A DNA stretch of 19,572 nt from NCBI GenBank assembly GCA_041687755.1, contig JBDNJM010000039.1:1-19572 (forward strand), in the 5' to 3' direction. A model generated the notes under the pieces. That model was not told the origin of the DNA and searched no databases. It saw only the letters and a list, made by a program, of their open reading frames with translations. Origin of the DNA: JBDNJM01 sp041687755. GTDB lineage: Bacteria; Planctomycetota; UBA1135; GCA-002686595. This document shows positions 15,345 through 19,572 of the stretch, one piece after another (the first letter of the stretch is position 1; each line of letters starts with the position of its first letter). The position numbers and the translations under genes were made by a program.

Positions 15345-16631
15345 ATGTTCACGACCCTGCAGCTCCTGAGTCCCCTGTGCCTTGCCGTCGCCGCCCAGAC
15401 CGGCGGCGACGATCGTATCGCGGAACTGGAGCGCCGCATCGACGCCCTCGCCAACGAGCTCGAGTCGCTCCAGCTGGGCCCGGCCCCAGGTCCGACGAGC
15501 TCGGCCATCAACGTCCTGACCGAGCGCCGTCAGGGCGTGTTCGGCTTCGCGCCCTCCGCCTCGAAGATCTACGGCATCGGAGAGGGCATCTCCCTCGGCG
15601 GCTACGGCGAGATGCTGTACGAGGATCAACAGGGCGCGAGTGACCAACTCGACTTCCTGCGCGCCGTCATCTACTTCGGCGCCAAGCTGGACCCGGAGTG
15701 GCTGTTCAACTCGGAGATCGAGTTCGAGCACGCCAGCGTGGCCGACAACAACGACGCCTCGGACGACGAAGCGCCCGGCTCGGTCTCGGTCGAGTTCGCC
15801 TACCTCGAGTACCGCCCCGAGGGCGGCAGCGACTTCGGCGTGCGCGCCGGCCTGCTGCTCGTGCCCATGGGCTTCGTGAACGAGCTGCACGAGCCGAACG
15901 TGTTCCTCTCGGCCAACCGGCCCGAGCTGGAGCGCCAGCTGATCCCCTCCACCTGGCGCGAGAACGGCATCGGCGTGTTCGGGGAGACCGACGACTGGAG
16001 CTGGCGCGCCTACGCCATCAACGGCTTCGACGCCGACGGCTTCAGCGCCGGTGGACTGCGCGGCGGCCGCCAAAAGGGTGGCAAGGCCAAGGCCGAGGAC
16101 TTTGCGCTGGTCGCCCGCATGGACTACCTCGGCACGCCCGGACTGCTTGTCGGCGGCTCCGCCTACTTCGGCGGCGCGGGCCAGGACAACGCGGGCTTCG
16201 GCACGACGACGACGTCGCTGCTCGAGGGCCACGTGGACTGGCGACCGGGTGCTTGGCGCACGCGCGCGCTCGGCGTCCTCGGCAGCGTCGACGACGTCAA
16301 GCAACTGAACGTCGCCCAGGGCTTCGTCGGCGATCAGTCCGTCGGCGAGGACCTCGAGGGCTACTACGTCGAGGTCGGCTACGACGTCGTTTCCCACATC
16401 GCGCCGGAGAGCAGGCAAGAGCTCGTGCCCTTCGCCCGCTACGAGCGCTTCGACACACAGGCCAGCGTTCCGGACGGATTCGCAAGCGATCCGGCGAACG
16501 ACCGCGAGCTGCTGACCGTCGGCGTGAGCTGGCTCCCGACGCCCGCGGTAGCCATCAAGGCCGACTACGTGGACGCCGCCGAAGAGAACGGGCCCGACAT
16601 CTTCCGCCTCTCGATCGGCTACGCCTTTTAG
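15345..16631 (+). CDS. Outer-membrane beta-barrel protein, porin-like
   Basis: This 428-residue protein has a signal peptide (about 1-17, LCLAVA then AQ), a short coiled coil (about 23-44, DDRIAELERRIDALANELES), then a long run of amphipathic beta strands. It ends with Tyr-Ala-Phe, the terminal-aromatic signature used for outer-membrane insertion. The segment VPMGFVNELHEPNVFLSANRPELERQLIPSTWRENGIGVFGE (split around residues 175-217) is characteristic of a porin family related to phosphate-selective porin O/P. The N-terminal coiled coil may trimerise or contact peptidoglycan. Its place between apbE and the FMN-binding gene suggests a channel or a partner in moving electrons or iron across the outer membrane (inference). 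No ribosome site is obvious. The next gene begins 10 bases after its stop. Confidence 0.85.
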   Translation: MFTTLQLLSPLCLAVAAQTGGDDRIAELERRIDALANELESLQLGPAPGPTSSAINVLTERRQGVFGFAPSASKIYGIGEGISLGGYGEMLYEDQQGASDQLDFLRAVIYFGAKLDPEWLFNSEIEFEHASVADNNDASDDEAPGSVSVEFAYLEYRPEGGSDFGVRAGLLLVPMGFVNELHEPNVFLSANRPELERQLIPSTWRENGIGVFGETDDWSWRAYAINGFDADGFSAGGLRGGRQKGGKAKAEDFALVARMDYLGTPGLLVGGSAYFGGAGQDNAGFGTTTTSLLEGHVDWRPGAWRTRALGVLGSVDDVKQLNVAQGFVGDQSVGEDLEGYYVEVGYDVVSHIAPESRQELVPFARYERFDTQASVPDGFASDPANDRELLTVGVSWLPTPAVAIKADYVDAAEENGPDIFRLSIGYAF

Positions 16632-16641
16632 GAGCACCGCC
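16630..16641 (+). promoter_or_regulatory. Ribosome binding site overlapping a stop codon
   Basis: AGGAG at 16630-16634 shares its first two bases with the TAG stop of the porin gene and lies 7 bases before the ATG of the FMN-binding gene. This supports coupled translation and fixes that start. Confidence 0.7.
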
Positions 16642-17346
16642 ATGTTCAAGACGATCCTGCTGCTCAGCCTCGCCCTCGCCGGCTTCGCGACCGAACTCTG
16701 TGCGCTCCCCGACAACAGCCGGTGTGAGTATCTGACGATGGAGGAGGCCCTCGAACTTGCGTTCGGCGAGGCCGAGGTCGCCAAGACGACGATCTACCTC
16801 GAGGACGAGCAGCGCTCTGCCATCGAGGAGCTCGCCGGCTGCCGGCTCTCCAGCGGGATCGCACGCGCCTACGTCGCCACCGACGAAGCCGGCGAGCGCG
16901 TCGGCGTCGCGTGGTTTGACACCCACACGGTGCGCAGCCAGCGCGAGACCCTGATGACCGTCGTCGACCTCGAGGGGTGCATCGAGCGCGTCGAGGTCTT
17001 GGCCTTCGCCGAACCGAAGTCGTACCTGCCGAAGCCCGTGTTCTTCGCCCAGTTCCAGGGCAAGCGGCTCAAGGAGATACGGCTCAACCGCGGCATCCGC
17101 AACATCGCGGGCGCCACGATGAGCGCGCGCGCGGCCGTCAACGCCGCCCGCCGCTCGGCGGCACTCTCCCAGGTGCTGTTCCCGGCCCCGGAGCCGGACC
17201 CGGAACCCGCCCCGGTCCCGGAGCCACAACCGACGCCCCAGCCGGAGCCCCAGCCGACGCCCCAGCCGGAGCCCCAGCCGACGCCCCAGCCGGAACCCCC
17301 GCCGGAGCCCCAGCCGGAGCCCCAGCCGCGGGGGAATCGTGTCTGA
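16642..17346 (+). CDS. Exported FMN-binding domain protein with Pro-rich tail
   Basis: This 234-residue protein has a signal peptide (about 1-21, ending LCA), then an FMN_bind-like domain whose attachment motif reads NIAGATMSARAAV (154-166). Thr159 is the predicted covalent FMN site. The usual leading Asp of the ApbE recognition motif is replaced (Arg153/Asn154), and the Ser/Thr before Gly is Ala. Cys20, 28, 67 and 113 are present. After about residue 180 the protein becomes a PEP/PQP tail with three exact 8-residue repeats QPTPQPEP, then RGNRV and the stop. The tail resembles proline-rich periplasm-spanning segments. It would be a one- or two-electron carrier in the periplasm, loaded by the ApbE encoded in the same run. 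The end of the gene is formed by a 29-bp palindrome. Confidence 0.85.
   Translation: MFKTILLLSLALAGFATELCALPDNSRCEYLTMEEALELAFGEAEVAKTTIYLEDEQRSAIEELAGCRLSSGIARAYVATDEAGERVGVAWFDTHTVRSQRETLMTVVDLEGCIERVEVLAFAEPKSYLPKPVFFAQFQGKRLKEIRLNRGIRNIAGATMSARAAVNAARRSAALSQVLFPAPEPDPEPAPVPEPQPTPQPEPQPTPQPEPQPTPQPEPPPEPQPEPQPRGNRV
17227..17298 (+). repeat. Three 24-bp tandem repeats in the Pro-rich tail
   Basis: Units at 17227-17250, 17251-17274 and 17275-17298 each encode QPTPQPEP and differ only at single third-codon positions. Such recent-looking identity suggests that tail length can vary by slippage or recombination. Confidence 0.85.
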
Positions 17347-17358
17347 CACGATTCCCCC
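17330..17358. repeat. 29-bp perfect palindrome over a stop codon
   Basis: The arm GGGGGAATCGTGTC (17330-17343) is mirrored exactly by GACACGATTCCCCC (17345-17358) around one T. The TGA stop of the FMN-binding gene is at 17344-17346, in the centre. As RNA it would fold into a very stable hairpin and could end transcription from either side. It looks like a REP-type element. Confidence 0.8.
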
Positions 17359-17547
17359 ACATCAGCCTGCGCCGGCTGCGCACCCAACCGCCCGCCTTCG
17401 GCGGCCTCTTCGGCCCTGGACTCATCCTGGTCGCGCGGCTGTCCTCGACGACCCGACTAGCCGACCCGGGGTCGAGCCCGCGCCCAGGCTTCCCGCCGCC
17501 GCCGCCGCCGCACCCAGCGCGGCCGGCCCAGCGCTACCCTCACTCCC

Positions 17548-17976
17548 ATGACCCCCGCCCAGGCCCGCTTCCTCAAGGTCGCCAACGCCCTCATCGTGCT
17601 CAGCGGCCTGGCCCTGGCCTGGGCGCTGTACGTGGCCGAGCCCGCGGACGAGTTCGCGCTGTTCAACCACCCCTGGCAGCCAGAGTTCCTGCACGCGCAC
17701 GTGCTGACCGCGCCGTTGTTTGTGTTCGCCGTCGGCCTGATCTTCGAGCGCCACATCTGGCTGCGGGTCCGCAACGGCCACCGGGCCGGCCGCCGCTCCG
17801 GGCTCGGCCTGTTTGCCCTGCTGGCGCCGATGGTGCTCTCGGGCTACGCCCTGCAGATTTCCGAGTCCCTCGAGGTGCGCGCCGCGTGGATCTGGGTGCA
17901 CGTGATCACCTCCGGGCTCTGGATTCTCGCCTGGGTCGCCCACCAGGTCGCGGCGCACCGCTCGGAAGGACACTAG
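17548..17976 (+). CDS. Small four-helix membrane protein, candidate cytochrome b
   Basis: This 142-residue protein has four hydrophobic helices, about 12-30, 52-67, 86-103 and 113-133. Histidines lie at 41, 49, 51, 69, 78, 118, 132 and 137. His118 and His132 are 14 apart in one helix, the spacing seen in di-haem b-type helices. His49/51 and His69 flank helix 2, so up to two haems could be bound between helices 2 and 4. The architecture resembles DUF4405/cytochrome b561-like membrane electron carriers, but I cannot assign the family firmly. It is separated from the FMN-binding gene by 201 bases containing the palindrome and a GCC triplet run. Its position supports passage of electrons from the membrane to the exported flavoprotein (inference). 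Confidence 0.7.
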   Translation: MTPAQARFLKVANALIVLSGLALAWALYVAEPADEFALFNHPWQPEFLHAHVLTAPLFVFAVGLIFERHIWLRVRNGHRAGRRSGLGLFALLAPMVLSGYALQISESLEVRAAWIWVHVITSGLWILAWVAHQVAAHRSEGH

Positions 17977-18029
17977 CGGCCGCTCGCCCGCGTCGCCCCC
18001 GAGGGAGGATCCTCAGCACAAAGCGCGGA

Positions 18030-18043
18030 CGCGACAGGTCGCG
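18030..18043. repeat. Small inverted repeat in the 130-bp spacer
   Basis: CGCGAC and GTCGCG are separated by two bases, and a nearby 10-bp palindrome GAGGATCCTC lies at 18005-18014. Both are upstream of the last gene. They could be weak terminator or operator signals, with no further support. Confidence 0.3.
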
Positions 18044-18106
18044 ACCCCGTCCCCCCGACGTAGTCTCCGGGCTGGTCGAGGCCCGCTGCGCCCCGGCCCC
18101 CATCCC

Positions 18107-19519
18107 ATGAGCGACTACGACTACGACCTTCTCGTGCTCGGCGGAGGTTCCGCCGGCTCCGCCTGCGCCGCCGAAGCCGTCAAACAGGGCCACGCCAAGG
18201 TCGGCTTGATCAACGACGGCGAACTCGGCGGGCTGTGCATCCTGCGCGGCTGCATGCCGACCAAGACCCTGCTGGCCTCCAGCGACATCCTGCTCGAGGC
18301 GCGCCACGGCAAGGAACTGGGCATTGAGGCGAATGACCTTGGCTTCGACATCGAGCGCATCCAGGAGCGCCGGGCCGAGCTGGTCGCGCGCTTCAAGCGC
18401 GCCAAGGTCTCGGGCATGGAGAACGCCTGGTACGAGATCCTCGACGGCCGCGTGCGCTTCGACTCGCCCGGCACGGTGCAAGTGCGGATGGCCGACGGAT
18501 CCGAGCGCACGCTGACCTCTCGCGCCTTTCTGATCTCGACCGGCTCACGCCACAGCCTGCCGCCGACCAAGGGGCTCGACTCGGTGCCCTACTGGACCTC
18601 CGACGACGTGCTCGAGTCCCACGACGTGCCCGAGACCCTGCTGGTCCAGGGTTCCGGCGCCGTAGGCCTTGAGTTCGCGACCTACTACGCCGGGCTCGGC
18701 ACCAAGGTTTGCCTGGTCAGCCGCTCGCCGATCCTCAACCGCGGTGCCGACGCCGAGCTGAGCCAGATGTACCGCAACGCCCTGGAGGCGACGGGCATCC
18801 ACGTGCTCGTGCACCACGAGATCGACGAGGTCTCCCAGCAAGGCGGCAAGATCCGCGCAATCGTGTCCGGCAACGAGGGCGCGGTCACGATGCACTTCGA
18901 CCGCTACCTGGTCGCCACGGGCCGCGCCGCCAACCTCGAGAGCCTGAACCTTGAAGCCGCGGGCATCGAGCACTCGGGGCCGCGGCTGAAGCTGGGGCCC
19001 GCGCTCGAGACAACGAACCGCAACGTCTTCGCCGCCGGCGACGCGACCAACGACCGCCTGATCCTGCACACGGGCAACGCCGAGGGGCGCCACGTCGCGC
19101 GCAACCTGACGGCGCTGTTCAAGGGCGCCGAGCTTGAGCCGTGGGACGAGAAGATCCCGCTGATGTCGATCTTCACGCACCCGCCCTACGCCGAGGCGGG
19201 CCTGCGCGAAGACCAGGCCGTCGAGCGCGGCATCGACGTGATCAGCGCACGCAAGAACTGGGCCGACCAGGGCAGAGGGATCGTGATGGGCGCCGTTCCG
19301 GAAGCCGCGTTCATCAAGTTGATCGCGGCGCGCGAGGACGGGCGCCTGCTGGGCGCTCAGATCCTGGGGCCACGCGCCGACGATCTGATCCACGTCGTCT
19401 CGACCGCGATCCACCTCGGCGGCCGCGCCCAGGACTTCGTCGAAATGCCCTGGTACCACCCCACGCTCAGCGAGGCCTTCATCGAGCTGGGCCGCGAGCT
19501 GGTCGCCCAGCAGGACTGA
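18107..19519 (+). CDS. Pyridine nucleotide-disulfide oxidoreductase (lipoamide dehydrogenase / mercuric reductase type)
   Basis: This 470-residue flavoprotein is of normal length for class I disulfide reductases. The FAD-binding motif LGGGSAGSAC is near 11-20, followed by the redox pair Cys44-x4-Cys49 in GLCILRGCMPTK. The NAD(P)-binding GSGAVGLE lies in the 180s, the second FAD motif AAGDAT near 302-307, and the catalytic dyad His451...Glu456 in YHPTLSE at the interface. It has no signal peptide, so it is cytoplasmic. There is no N-terminal MerA-like metal-binding domain and no E2 partner gene nearby, so the disulfide substrate is open. It is 130 bp downstream of the membrane protein and may be a separate unit or the NAD(P)H-dependent end of the same redox chain. 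Confidence 0.9.
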   Translation: MSDYDYDLLVLGGGSAGSACAAEAVKQGHAKVGLINDGELGGLCILRGCMPTKTLLASSDILLEARHGKELGIEANDLGFDIERIQERRAELVARFKRAKVSGMENAWYEILDGRVRFDSPGTVQVRMADGSERTLTSRAFLISTGSRHSLPPTKGLDSVPYWTSDDVLESHDVPETLLVQGSGAVGLEFATYYAGLGTKVCLVSRSPILNRGADAELSQMYRNALEATGIHVLVHHEIDEVSQQGGKIRAIVSGNEGAVTMHFDRYLVATGRAANLESLNLEAAGIEHSGPRLKLGPALETTNRNVFAAGDATNDRLILHTGNAEGRHVARNLTALFKGAELEPWDEKIPLMSIFTHPPYAEAGLREDQAVERGIDVISARKNWADQGRGIVMGAVPEAAFIKLIAAREDGRLLGAQILGPRADDLIHVVSTAIHLGGRAQDFVEMPWYHPTLSEAFIELGRELVAQQD

Positions 19520-19536
19520 TCCGGGCGGGGGGAAGG

Positions 19537-19558
19537 ATACGGTGCCAGGCACGTTTTC
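19537..19558. repeat. Palindromic element after the last gene
   Basis: GTGCC-A-GGCAC (19542-19552) is a perfect 11-bp palindrome, 22 bases after the stop. Its reverse complement core GTGCCTGGCAC differs from the GTGTCTGACAC core at 17344 by two mutually compensating changes, suggesting related elements. Confidence 0.55.
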
Positions 19559-19572
19559 ACCGGCATCGGCGA

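Noticed and set aside
14646..16784. 712-residue minus-strand open frame
   Set aside because: It is antisense to apbE, the barrel gene and the start of the FMN-binding gene. It has Gly/Val/Ala-rich low-complexity content typical of shadow frames in GC-rich DNA.

Overview
The window is a GC-rich stretch (by eye about two thirds GC or more, not counted) from a Gram-negative bacterium. It encodes an outer-membrane barrel protein, several lipoproteins and many Sec-exported proteins. The mix of a CRTAC1-type (FG-GAP plus ASPIC/UnbV) lipoprotein paired with a TPR lipoprotein, a DUF3750 lipoprotein, a multi-module FKBP protein and acidic exported proteins of unknown function resembles Planctomycetota. 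Myxococcota or Acidobacteriota cannot be excluded from sequence reading alone. I saw no rRNA, tRNA, CRISPR array, integrase or intact insertion sequence.

Layout, left to right. (1) 1-273: no convincing gene, only a possible gene tail at the edge. (2) 274-2589: a divergent pair, an SDR dehydrogenase (-) and an Old Yellow Enzyme-type flavin oxidoreductase (+). They are separated by 45 bp that is mostly filled by a perfect 27-bp palindrome. (3) 2602-4437: two minus-strand genes, an acidic exported protein and a DUF2071 protein. (4) 4548-7654: two plus-strand exported proteins, a possible beta-helix protein and a protein with four FKBP-like modules. (5) 7655-8046: a convergent, non-coding, hairpin-rich stretch bounded by related 22-bp inverted repeats. 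(6) 8047-10787 (-): a TPR lipoprotein and a CRTAC1-like lipoprotein with ATGA start/stop overlap. (7) 10788-11377: non-coding, with a seven-copy 18-19 bp G/C-rich minisatellite. (8) 11378-14081 (-): DUF3750 lipoprotein, VTT/TVP38 membrane protein and Rieske oxygenase, the last two overlapping by one base. (9) 14229-19519 (+): ApbE flavin transferase, outer-membrane barrel, FMN-binding exported protein with a Pro-rich tail, small His-rich four-helix membrane protein and a CxxxxC pyridine nucleotide-disulfide oxidoreductase.

The last block is the most interesting. A double Fur-like box sits exactly over the predicted ApbE start. ApbE attaches FMN to Thr/Ser of FMN-binding domains, and a protein with an AGATMS site lies two genes downstream, next to a porin-like barrel and a candidate haem-b membrane protein. 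I infer an iron-responsive, flavin-based electron-transfer module outside the cytoplasm, possibly for ferric reduction or iron acquisition. A second theme is a family of short palindromes with a CTG-type core placed at gene 3' ends. In two cases the palindrome itself supplies the last codon and the stop (GTC TGA).
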